Positions 1-33,315 of a stretch of 64,000 nt of DNA are shown in pieces. The translations under genes and the position numbers were made by a program. The notes under the pieces are model-generated. The model ran no database searches. It worked only from the letters and a program-made list of their open reading frames with translations, and had not been told where the DNA came from. The stretch covers positions 25,811,579 through 25,875,578 of the forward strand of contig NC_053114.1 of assembly GCF_010015445.1 (NCBI RefSeq), in the 5' to 3' direction. Each line of letters begins with the position of its first letter. Position 1 is the first letter of the stretch. This DNA comes from Perca fluviatilis (taxonomy: Eukaryota; Chordata; Actinopteri; Perciformes; Percidae).

Positions 1-257
1 AGTATTTGATTCTTTTTCTGTATTCAATAGCTTTTGTACTTCCCTTTAAACTTTACAGTACAATACACTATAGTGCACAAGAGGGTTTCTGAGCCAGTCC
101 TAGGGGCTCAGAGTGGAGGGTGAGAGCACATCAGCCTCACAACGCTGCTTGATGTTCAAGTAACTATCAGGCCCGACACTCAGACAAGAGTCCCGTAGCC
201 CGGTGGCTCTGCTGCAGCAGCCAGACGATCCAGATATGAGGAGCGGTGCTCAGTGTT
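1..257 (-). other. USP47 3' UTR, continuing beyond the left edge
   Basis: Sequence directly after the USP47 TGA (258-260). I see no ORF and no AATAAA on the minus strand here, so the transcript end probably lies outside the window. Confidence 0.6.
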
Positions 258-22826
<22,569 letters not shown>

Positions 22827-23423
22827 TTCCATTTGTGCGACAGTTTAGACAAGAAGCATCTATCCGGACAGGGATGTCAGCGAAACAACTTTGCAGCGGT
22901 AAACACAAACATGATTTGTGTCCTGTTTGTTGTAAGTTTGGATGCTTGGATAACAAAAATAAACTTGCCAGAACTTGTGTGCTTATCAAAGAGATCGCAA
23001 CACTCTCGTTACACTACCCAAGCACAAAGTGCCCTGCTATACATGGAGAAAAATGGCCGGTGTTTTACTCCGCGAGAGCTTTGGCGTCACATTCCATCCA
23101 GACAAGCGTGCGTGATGTGTGCGGACAGGATGACGTCTGTGTGTGTGTGCGTGTATGTGTGTGTTTAATTGTTGTTAAAGGGACACAAAGATGACAGAAA
23201 CACACGTAAACACGGCGTTATATGGGTTAGCTTTTGTGAGAGAGCGTGCTGCGGGTCAGCTGTGGGTCAGTTCGGCAATGCTTTCAATTTAACAATGCAC
23301 TGTTTTCAATCCGATCACACAGCAATGCTGATAGATTAAACTACATGGTTTCATGAAACTGTCACCTGGATGACTACGTTCTGATTTAAAGATTTAGAAC
23401 ACACACACACATACAGTATAAAT

Positions 23424-23690
23424 TAGGGCTGTCAATCGATTACAATATTTAATCGATTAATTGCACATTTTTATCTGTTCTAAATGTACAAAATTAATAC
23501 TTAAATAAATACAGTTTCTTACTACTTTAAAGTCTCTATCCACAACACTTTAAAGCTAGTTCACCTGTTACTCTCATTATTTCCTTCTTCCATAACAGCC
23601 AGGAGTTCAGTTTTCATTAAAACAAAATTATGACTGGTGTGTTAACTGCATGCCAAATAAATTCAGAGCACACAAGGCCATATGACCGGT
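23424..23690. mobile_element. hAT-like relic, left end
   Basis: Starts TAGGGCTGTCAATCGATTAC followed by TTTAATCGATTAATTGCAC, a well-known type of fish hAT terminus. Its right end is not recognisable before the next element at 23701. Confidence 0.45.
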
Positions 23691-23700
23691 TGCTGACAAG

Positions 23701-23999
23701 TAGAGCTGGGCGATATGGAGAAAATCAAATATCACGATATTTTTTACCAAATACATCGATGTCGATATTGGATCGATATTGTAGTGTTGACTATTGGTGC
23801 TTTCAAAAAATAATAACACTTTAATAATAACACTCTGTGAATATAATGATTAAGTGGGTAAAGGCAAATAATAAAACAGCTAATCTGGTAAATTCAGAAA
23901 ATGACATCACTTTACTGTAATGCAGCCTTTAAAACCAGGAAAAGACAGTATTTGTGTCATACCACAATATCCAAAATTTAAGACGATATCTAGCCCCTA
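23701..23999. mobile_element. Short hAT-like MITE
   Basis: Left end TAGAGCTGGGCGATATGG, right end CGATATCTAGCCCCTA, imperfect inverted termini related to those of the element at 5832-6803. The flanking 8-mers do not match, so the insertion is old or the borders are slightly off. Confidence 0.5.
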
Positions 24000-24806
24000 A
24001 TATATCAAAGTCGATAATTTTTAAGAATGTTGCAATGATGGTGAGTATTGTTTTCTGTCTAACAGAACTGGCTTAAGTGTTTTATCTTTTGCACAAACCA
24101 GTGGGTAACATCACTGCTGCTACATCCATTATTTTTAGTCTATGCATACACTGCAAGAAATGCTATAAATGCATAGAGTACAGCCATAGCCAAGGCTAGA
24201 TTACTTAATGATGTACATTACCCCACAAAATAATTTTAAACTTTTTGGGGGGCTGTATTAGTCTAGTTTCACAGTGAGGCTCCTGTGCTAGCAAATCACT
24301 ACACATGTATACATTTGCTCAGATTTAACAGAATCAGCTTAAATGACCAAGTAAATGTGAACACATACAAGGAATTTGACTCTGGCTTTTTGGTGTTGTT
24401 CTCAAGTACATAGGTAGGCCTATGTACTTTGAGATAAAAAAAATGACTTGTATATGTTTACACTTGGAGTTATAAACTGGGGAATTCATGGTGTTAATGT
24501 ATACTACAACAGTGTGAATGTTTTACATTGATGCTGAAGGAGGGGGAGGGGGTTCAAAAAAACTTTCAAAAATGAAAACGTCCTAAAATGAATCCAACAT
24601 ATTGTAAGCAAATATAAATCAGCCTATTAGTGAAAAAAACATTGATGATAGGCTTACTTTAATAGCTTAGTAGTCTATTCACTAAAAAGGCTTTAGGCCG
24701 CCCTACACTTTTATTATTGTAGGCCCAGTTTAATATGAAACTTCATTTTGTATAATATATGTAGTAGGGGGTCCCTGCTCCGTCTCTCTCTCTCTCTCTC
24801 TCTCTT

Positions 24807-24950
24807 TTTCAAACTAAGATTAAACTGACAAACTATGCAGTGTTGACCAAATATGAACCAAGATTCGGTTACTTTATTGCCTATTTATCGACTAAAATTT
24901 TTTCAGAAACATATTTTCGTGCACAGTTTGGCTGAAATACGATTGGCTAG
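24807..24950. repeat. Dispersed repeat, copy 2
   Basis: Matches copy 1 at 15001-15145 in block order (CCAAGATTCGGTTACTTTA, ACATATTTTCGTGCAC). It is preceded by a CT microsatellite. Confidence 0.55.
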
Positions 24951-25017
24951 TTTGTGAACAGGAAGTGGGCGCCATACGGTTTCCTGTGTTGCAAAAACGG
25001 AGGCTGAAAGAAAAAAC

Positions 25018-25155
25018 AAGATGAAACTGTTAAACTAGGCAGCGATGAGCCAATATAAACCAATATTCTGTTACTGCATTACCTATTTCTCGCCTAAAAT
25101 GTTTTCAGAGACATATTTCAGCATACCGTTTAACTGTATGACGAGATCGTTTGTT
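25018..25155. repeat. Dispersed repeat, copy 3
   Basis: Matches copies 1 and 2 (AATATAAACCAATATTCTG, CCTAAAATGTTTTCAG). It is offset by about 210 bp from copy 2, as in a tandem duplication. Confidence 0.55.
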
Positions 25156-25869
25156 ACCAGCCGACCGCCATTCTCCGTGCGTTCATGGCATTGACATATG
25201 GTTCATGGACATCAGGAAAACGTTTTTCCGAGTGAAAACGTCAACATTCACGTAACGTCCTGTGGGAATCAGAGGTGGGAAACCATTATATACTGTCTAT
25301 GTGGGGAAACTCTGGCTGGATTTTGCTAACCGAGTTCCCCAGTTGGTGACGCGTTGTTGACAACTGACGTTTGATGGAGGCGACTTTGGTTCACTGAACA
25401 TATTTTAATGACAATAAACTGTTTATTGTGGACAAATGCCTCTGCCAAGAAACATACACAGATATAATATGTTTAAAATTATTCATAAATAGGCCTATGT
25501 ATAAAAAAACAACACATTATCCGTGTCTTTTCCCGTTCGTTGTCCTCCAGATAACACAAACAAACACCTGTCCATGTGCTGTTTGGATGTTCGTATAAGA
25601 AAACAGCAGCAAATATTTTGTTATTGTGGCCTCCATGTTTTCACACACCTGATGCTCTCGGCTACGGCCAACCGTTGGTGGCAGTCATGCAAAAAGTTGT
25701 TATGCCAAACGCCAATATAACAGAAGAAGAAGAACACGTGGTACAAACAATCAAGGCACAATGTGATAGTACATTTGTCCAAAACGTGTCAACAGCTTTG
25801 AGGTAGAGAAATATATATAGCAAATAATAATAAAGAAAATAAAAATAAAATAAGATGCTAGGGGCCTTT

Positions 25870-27470
25870 TTAGACCATAAGGAAATGTAAGTCCAACAAA
25901 TATAAGAGTCTTTCGGCGTTTTCCTCTGTCATGTATTGTAAAGATGTAACAAAAAGCTTAAGATCATTCTTCCAACCATTAATGTGGGGTTTGACTTTTA
26001 AATATTTGCACCTATGGATGAAATGTTTACAGTGCTCAATCAAGATATTAACCAAGAATTCTAAATTTTTATCCTTTAAAAATATTCCAGCTTTAATTGA
26101 CATTTCGTTTAATGGGTGTAGCAGTATATCTTTAGATTGAAGCCAGTATTGAAAAGACAGCCACAATTCATTAATCGGTTCACACTGAAAAAAAATATGT
26201 TCGACCGTCTCAGTATCACTCTCACAGAAAACACAGGCTCTCCCAATTAAATTTTACATGTAGGAAGTGGTTTTAAGGATAAATATAATTTAATATTTTA
26301 AATGTCACTTCTTTAGCTTTTGGTGGGAGAGGATACGATAGGGATCGTTTCCTAATCTTTCTAGCCTCCTCGTCACTGTAATCTCGGAGAACATATTTTC
26401 TTTTCAGTTGGAAAGGATAATATTTAATACATAATACACTCTTGACAAATTTGTTAGAGAACTGCTTGCTGTTCAAACTGACACCTTTAACACACAGAGG
26501 CCTCATCTCTGATATAACATTTGCATGCACTAAAAGTTGTTGAGTCATTGTTTTAAAGGGACATGGAATGGCTTTTATTACTTTAGTGTATTCTCTAAAT
26601 GGACATTGAAAACTAAATTTGTCACAGAATCCTGTATGATTTAAAAATTCTCCAGAATCATCCATTAATTGAGACACATTCCAGATTCCTTTTTCCATCC
26701 AAGTACCTAAAAACAATGACTTCCTATTGGATAAAATGTATCTATTATTCCATAGGGGTGTATTCTGGGGAGTAAAATTATGTTTAAAAATCAAATTCCA
26801 ATAGAGGAGAACTTGCTGGTGAAAATCTGATAATTTCGTTGGCAGTTTACATAAATCATAATCACATTGCAATAAAAAAGTAATAACTCCCAACTTCTTG
26901 AAAATTGCATCCCGCAGGTATGGAAACCAAAAAAGCGGTACGTTTGAAGTATATGAATTCAGCCATTTTAACTTAAGAACACCGTTCATAACCCAAAAAT
27001 CAATTGCATTTAGTCCATCTTCCTCAACACTCTTAATCAAACCGCTTTTCTGATATAATGACATTTATTTTTCCAGATGAAGTTAAAATTGGTTTTGTTG
27101 ATAAGTTGAGCCATTTTATCTGAAACCTCAGATAATAATAGGATATATAACTCTTGAGAGGCCTTCCATTTTAGATAAAAGGACCCTTCCAAATATGGTA
27201 ATGTCCCTTTGTAACCATGAATTAAGAATGGCTTTGTATTGCTCTACTCTTTTACCAATATTTTCTTTCTCTCTTAATTCTTTGTTTCTGGTAACAGTTA
27301 TACCCAAGTATTTGACTTGCGATTTAACCTTTATGTTACAAATTACGTGAGCCAGTTGATCATGCAAAGCGAATAATTCACATTTATCAATATTTAATTT
27401 CAATCCTGCTGCTTTAGAGAATTGACTAATAGAGTCTAAAGCATCCCGACCATGTGAACGCTGCCAGTCG
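25870..27470 (-). mobile_element. L1/Tx1-type LINE, 5'-truncated and frameshifted ORF2 3' portion
   Basis: Minus-strand pieces in at least three frames give the C-terminal half of an L1-clade ORF2: KYLGITVTRN and LSKMEGLSRVIYPI (27128-27403), NFNFIWKNKCHYIRKAV (about 27060-27120), then a 263-aa stretch at 26273-27064 and another at 25870-26166. The endonuclease and RT catalytic core (YxDD) are absent, so it is truncated upstream near 27470. The AT-rich segment at 25808-25855 may be the tail. Frameshifts show it is dead. Tx1-like L1s are common in fish. Confidence 0.8.
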
Positions 27471-28127
27471 GAAAAACAACGTAACCAGGGGGGCGGTGCC
27501 TGTTATTCCGAGGTGGCATGAACGCAGCAAGTATATAAGGGACGAGCTCGCATTACGTCACTCAACAGCGGTGCGGTGCAGTGCATTCTGGTAGTTGAAG
27601 TTTTTCTACCATATCATAGCTTCTTTTCTGTTTTATGTAGCACCAGTTAAAAAGTTTGCGTGATTCTACAGCATAGACAGCCCAGTTTTATGAAAATACA
27701 CTCTTTCCAGCGGTAAAATAATTCTTTAATGCAGAAAAATAATTGTGAAGTTCTGAAAAGTGTATGTACAAAATTGTAAACAAAAGTTGTAACAAAACAA
27801 CAAAGTCTACATTCTTGTTGATTTCTAACAGAATGTCTTCTTTAGTTCAGTCATCACCTGAGGATTAGGGATATGCACAAGTGAACATGAAGCATTCTGT
27901 TATCTGTTGTAAAACAGAAGTCATCTTTCACCTGATTACTGATGATTACAGTTACTACTGTTTGTATTAAAGCTAATTAACAACCTAATTAATAACCATT
28001 GAGACAAATTTTAATACAAATTAATTTCATAATGCAAGTCATGTTTCTGTTATGAATTAGCACAGATTTACGAATTACTTGCATAAATGATTATCAAGTT
28101 GCCAACAACCAATCTTGTCCTGTCTTC

Positions 28128-30074
28128 TTAGGGAATGATATATTCACAGATGTACTTTTTGAGGCTGCGACACACCTCATCGTACCACTTTCCTTGTGCA
28201 GCCACTGAAAGAGCAACACAGCTCTCCCTCTTCGTTCCTGTGGGCTGCTTCTTGGAGCGGTCCCAGTTGAAGTAGTTGACTGGCAGGCTGTTGACATCAA
28301 CATACTGGCCTTCTTTCACTATGTCTGCTACACCGATCCAGAAGTCCTTGGATCCTGGAGCACTCCTCTTTGCATAGTCTCTCAGGTCATTGTTTTCCAT
28401 CATGTCCCGTGGCGTTGCAAGAGTTCCTCCTTGTGCAATACAGTCTTCATTTGCTTCATGGTAATGTTTGGGTTCCTCAATTGTAAGATAACACTTTCTG
28501 TGAGCTTTGATGCCACGGAGACAGACTGTAAACACAATGCACTTACTTCATTAGTGAACTGAATTGTAATGTAGAACTATATGGTGTTTACAGAGTTTTA
28601 AAAAACTATTGCAATGTTTAGTTTCCTCAGTAATAGGGAAAAATTATGATAGACATTGTACAAAAATAATGTTTCTTATTCCCCCTTCCTTCTCCAACAG
28701 AATCTTTAGCAATTCATGCAGCCATATTCATCAACTCCAGTCTTGTATAAAGTACTTGAAAGCAATACTGATAGCAATACCAGAAAATGACTTTGGTAGA
28801 AGTTAAAGTCACCTTTTTGAATATTACTTGAGTAAAAGTCTTTAAGACTACTCATAGCAGATACTTTAAGTATCTGCTATTTACTGTACTTAAGTATCAA
28901 AAGTAATTTTCTGATATTAAATGTACTTAATTATTAGAAGGAAAAGTAAAGGTATATAAAAACTTAGATTCTGAACTTTATTGTGGCTTCCTCATAATAA
29001 AGCATAATATTCAGGGTTTCCACATCCTTCCTGAACATCAAATTCAAACAACAGAATTAAAAAAGAAATTGAAATAATCTTTCACTCCAATGTGCAAAAA
29101 CATTACTTGCAAGTAACGAGTTACGAAGATTATATAGAGTATATAGAGAGTATACATTTTATTTAGGAAATGTAGTGGAGTCAAAGTAAAAGTTTCCAGA
29201 AATATAAATAACGAAGTAGTAGTGACTAGTATTTGTACTTTGTTACATTACAACACTTATTAACTCATAGTTTAGAGAGTTCACAGTGTGAATAGTGAGC
29301 AGTAAATCAGCCAAGAAAGGAAAAAGGGGGCATAATAGTTAAACAATAAAGTTGTAGTATTTTATATGATCAACTAAGAGAAAAAAAACACAAAATTATA
29401 AGGAATAATCATTTAGATGTTTTAACATTTCCTATAAATTGTGTGTTACCTACAATCTTTCCAATTCAACTTTACTTTACAATCTAATGGCTGATATGAG
29501 TGCTGCTGCCCTCTGCTGGAGATTCAGCTCAAAATCTAGTTATCAAGTTGCCAATTATCTCTTGCAAGATGGCCCATGGCCTAAATTAACAGGTAACAGT
29601 GAGGGAAAGCACCATGACATAATTATAATACAACCTAAAACCACAATTAATATTATTAACCAACCGATGTCCAATAACTTATTTCTCCCTAACTTACTTT
29701 TTAAACAAATATGAATGCAGTAATGCTTTTGAATCTAATGTGTTACTGTAATTTCCTCTGTCTTTAATCTTCCTTTATGTAGCGCAGTACCTGTCTGTAA
29801 CGCCTGCATCTCCTTCAGTGAATTCACCTCCTGCCACAACCTCTCAAGCTGGGACATCACATCATCTTCTTCTGCAGCTGCATCTCGACAAAGAGGCAAG
29901 AAAAACAGGTCAGATGAAAATCGGTGGCGAGCACGTTATTTATAAGCTGTGTGTATAGTTACCTCCGGACTGACGGGGTAACACAGCCTTCCTGGTGCGA
30001 GATGGGCGGCTGCAGCTGAAGTGGAGCAAGGAGAAGCAAAGAACGAGGAAGACAGGGAGGGCCAGACGCGCCAT
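28128..30074 (-). CDS. clec3a: CLEC3A, secreted C-type lectin of the tetranectin group (3 exons, complete)
   Basis: Exons: 29963-30074, 29791-29877, 28128-28525; 597 nt, 198 aa (human CLEC3A 197). Residues 1-22 are a signal peptide (ARLALPVFLVLCF...). A short basic stretch follows, then exon 2 encodes the heptad-rich helix that trimerises this family (MSQLERLWQEVNSLKEMQAL), and exon 3 encodes the C-type lectin domain with six cysteines (VCLRG, KCYL, EDC, ESC, EVCR, YICEY). The canonical EPN or QPD sugar motif is replaced by QPTGTKRESC, so classical carbohydrate binding is doubtful, as in mammals. It is closer to CLEC3A than to CLEC3B (NYFNWDRSKKQP, GKWYDEVCRS). VAT1L next door, as on human 16q23, supports orthology. 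Mammalian CLEC3A is a cartilage matrix protein. Confidence 0.93.
28750..29258. mobile_element. AAGTA-rich non-autonomous repeat in CLEC3A intron 2
   Basis: Contains TATTACTTGAGTAAAAGTC and TTTACTGTACTTAAGTATC, and ends TTTGTACTTTGTTACATTAC. These are typical of an abundant fish element related to the one at 17095-18100. No ORF. Borders are approximate. Confidence 0.5.
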
Positions 30075-30147
30075 GTCTGAGGCCAGTGGATCCTACAGTG
30101 ACAGGACACACCTTGTACTGCCGTGAAAGGAACCCAAAAACAGCTCA

Positions 30148-30154
30148 ATATATA
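30148..30154 (-). promoter_or_regulatory. Candidate TATA box of CLEC3A
   Basis: The minus strand reads TATATAT about 75 nt upstream of the CLEC3A ATG, which would place transcription start near 30120 and give a short 5' UTR. Position only; no initiator was identified. Confidence 0.4.
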
Positions 30155-30529
30155 CTGGCCCTTCTGTATGCCTTCCTGGGTACTCTCCCTGCTTTGGCTC
30201 CGACTCTGTTTTTGTCCAAACATCAGGAGGAGGTGAGAGAGTTAGACGTGTAGAGTGGCAAATAATGATTTCCTTGTGTCTGGCTTTTGATAAATATTTA
30301 CTTGGGACAAGGTGCACTAAGCAATATTCCCTTTCATTTCACAAACAAACGGGAAATTCATTGACTGCTGAGCTAAATAAGAACTAAAATTACAGCCTCA
30401 CGGTTGTATGCCTCTGCCAACCAGTCAAGTTGTACTTTACATTACATTACTTTTTCTGTCCAGACTCATGTATTATATGCTGTGAAGACTTTGAAGGATG
30501 GTTATCCCTATATTGACATGTATGACTAT

Positions 30530-30855
30530 TTTTAAAGATGAGTACAAATGGCTGATAGAGAGCTTCGTCACATGGTGCAACAACAATCACCTAAAGCTCA
30601 ATATCAGCAAAACCAATTAGTTTGTGGTGGGCTACCAGAGGAACAGGAACTGTCCTGGTTATCATCCAGAGAGATGAAGTAAAGAGAGTGTACTCATACA
30701 AGTATACCTTGGGGTCCAAATCAATAAAAAAAAACTGGACTGGACTCACAACACATATGCCCTCTTCAGGAGGGAACAGAGCAGACTCAGATCCTTCAGT
30801 GTGTGCAACAGGCTCCTGCAGATCTTCTATCTTCTGTATAGCTAGTTCTAGTCTG
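30530..30855 (+). mobile_element. LINE reverse transcriptase fragment (L2/CR1/Rex-like)
   Basis: The plus strand reads ESFVTWCNNNHLKLNISKTN, a stop, FVVGYQRNRNCPG, and in another frame LDWTHNTYALFRREQSRLRS followed by FSVCNRLLQIFY. This is the thumb-side part of a fish LINE RT. It carries a stop and frameshifts and is only about 300 bp long. Confidence 0.75.
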
Positions 30856-30889
30856 AACAAGCTCTAAAAGAATGCCAGCTGTTCACACG

Positions 30890-31060
30890 CTTAGCCAAAA
30901 AAGCTGATTCTTATAGAACACAAAGTTGTAGCCATGACAGGAGACAACGCTTTAAATATGGATGTTGCTGTAAAGAAGCTACAAATTCTAAAACATGGAT
31001 GCTTCCCAAACATCTTCAGCACAGCAGCACAGAAGATCTATACAATCACCACAGTGCAAG
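30890..31060 (+). mobile_element. hAT transposase fragment (ZBED-like), decayed
   Basis: The plus strand reads HKVVAMTGDNALNMDVAVKK then LQILKHGCFPN and AAQKIYTI. This matches the DNA..NM..A...L...GC segment around the second catalytic Asp of hAT transposases. It is isolated, about 55 codons. Confidence 0.65.
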
Positions 31061-33315
31061 GTGGGAACCCAAGATCAGTGTCACCAATTCAAATGAAATA
31101 GTGTATCATAGTGCATATTTTGTACACCAAGAAAACACTGTTAACATCTCAAGTTCTCATGAAGTTCACTTATGATTAAAATCCAGGTAAACTTATTACA
31201 TAAGCTCAAATTAAATATGTACATACTATATTAAAAGAGAAGAGGGACAACTTAAAAAAAATAAAGTAATATACAAAAGGACCTCAGGGATGGTGACAAA
31301 ACTCATACCATGTGAAATATAATCAAACATTAAACCAAGACAAAAAAAACAATCAAGGAATACTTTGCAGATACATTTATTCAAGTAAACAGAGCTGTAC
31401 TCAAAGAAAGTACTCAATAAAACTGTGACAAAAATATACGACCACCAGTGAACCTACCAGAGTCTACCAAGGAATTTTGTGAACACACTACAATGCTAAA
31501 CAGTTCTTTAAACACATTTCTATTTTAGACACAAGGCAATATGAATACACTCAAAAACATGCACTCTCTCTCGCTTTCTCTCACATACAAACAGGCCTGA
31601 CATTAAAGGCATCAAAATTGAGATGTTATTGATATTTCTAAAGTGTCTACACATCATCCTTACTCCAAGTCTATAAATCAACTTCTCAAATTACCTATTT
31701 CATCACTTTTGTACACCCGTTAACGCTGTCTCTCCACTGTTTGTCATTCAACTTCAAAGCATGCACTGTTTACCCATTAGTTTTGCTGTTACATTTTTTG
31801 TTTCCTAAAATGGCATTATTACAAAAGTCTTGTTTTATTGTTTTAATAGTTGAGAAAATACTTTTTGATGTATACTCTGGTTTCATTTGAATGATTCAAG
31901 TAAAGTAATAAATAGTTAAGATGACTAGCTAAAATAAAATACACTGAAAAAGCAAGACCAAAGAAATAGTGAAAACAATAGTTTGTTTTTATTTTAAAAC
32001 ATAAAAAATGAAAACAGATCAATTATTTGAATATGTGAGTGTGAACATTTGTTTTTTTGTCAGCCGTTCTCTTACATTTCATTAAAAACTCACAGATGGC
32101 GCAGAGGGAATCACACTTAAATAAAGGAATACACAGCGTTACTCAGACCTACATCACGCTGGCTTTATACATCAGCTCATTGTGAAAAATTATTTATTTA
32201 TGTTGGAGTCTAATGGCACTTTTGTTGTGAGGCACCAGTAAGTAAACAACTTTAGTCAGACAAGCAAAGCAGAGACCCCACAAACCTCCGTCTGCAGTCT
32301 GACTGACCACTTCATGATCCTCCCTAAGACAATACTGAATTTACTGATTTATCTTATGTTTCCTTGTATTTACATATATTCTTATTAAATGTTGACCTTT
32401 CAATAAATGTAACACTGTATGACGGCATCTATTATTTTAGTAAAAGTTCTGAATATACAGCGTAGAGGGAAAATATGTCCTCAATCCAATAAGTTACTAC
32501 ATAAACAGAGCTCTGGTGGTTTAAAGTTTATGCACCGGTTTTCGTATTTCAGTTAAAAATACCTTTTTTTGTTGGTTTGTTCAACGTGAACGAGGAAAGC
32601 ATTTTGAGTACCAAACGATTGTTTGTAGCTCAAAGGCACTGGTGATCCTCTAATATTACAAGGTTGGCAACTAAGAATAAAATATCATGCCAAAAATCTA
32701 CACACAGACTTTTTGACCTCTCGTGGCTTACACATTACTATTGTAACATGAGAAAGTAATTCACTCTCTTGGTCAGAAGCATCAAAACATTGAGGGCACT
32801 TTCTCAAACTTATGTCAATCATTTGCTTTTACAGCTGTCATCATGGAGGACAGGTGGGAATCAAATTACACTTGTTCCTATAGTATATGGCACTTATGTG
32901 CTTCAGTAAATTGTGAAGGGATAATGGCAAGTCAGCAGGTTTAAATGCTTATTCAGTCAATAAACTGTTGGCAGATGAATTAAATTGTAAAATGGACACA
33001 AACCTATTACCATCACTGGGTAGCATTAAATTACAACATAATACCAGAGTTTAAGAATATAATAATACTATGTTCAGAATGGCACTTACGCCTGTTGCTT
33101 GGGTGACAAACATGACGTTAGTCTTCATTTACCCAATAATTATGCATGACCAATCAACTGACAAACAATAGGTAACAGACAAGAGGCACAAACATATATT
33201 GTACATACATCCATTCATGCATACATGCATACACACACATACTGTACTGTACAACACTTGTGTGTGGTTGGGTTCCTCTGCAGTCTCTAGGCGTGTTAAG
33301 TGGGGTTTGAAGAGT

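Larger units (their letters stand above)
22833..28127. other. Intergenic region between USP47 (5' end) and CLEC3A (3' end)
   Basis: 5.3 kb without a supported gene. It includes the presumptive USP47 promoter next to 22833, hAT relics at 23424-23690 and 23701-23999, a CT microsatellite at 24783-24805, two copies of a dispersed repeat (24807-25155) and an L1 remnant (25870-27470). The CLEC3A 3' UTR probably occupies the last few hundred bases before 28128. Confidence 0.7.
30075..33315. other. Intergenic region between CLEC3A (5' end) and VAT1L (3' end)
   Basis: No supported gene. LINE and hAT fragments lie at 30530-31060. The segment of about 31200-33315 directly follows the VAT1L stop codon on the minus strand. 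It is AT-rich with several minus-strand AATAAA hexamers (for example 31376-31381) and is most simply a long VAT1L 3' UTR. Confidence 0.55.

Noticed and set aside
22833..23194. Overlapping plus-strand ORFs of 111 and 119 codons, a possible divergent gene beside USP47
   Set aside because: Two frames are open over the same stretch, ending in a (GT)n repeat; neither resembles a protein family.
25523..25806. Two overlapping plus-strand ORFs downstream of the dispersed repeat copies
   Set aside because: No family resemblance and no continuation by splicing.
28128..28525. Assignment of the lectin gene to tetranectin (CLEC3B)
   Set aside because: The NWDRSK...RESC and CRSLKKYICEY segments and the neighbouring VAT1L fit CLEC3A better.
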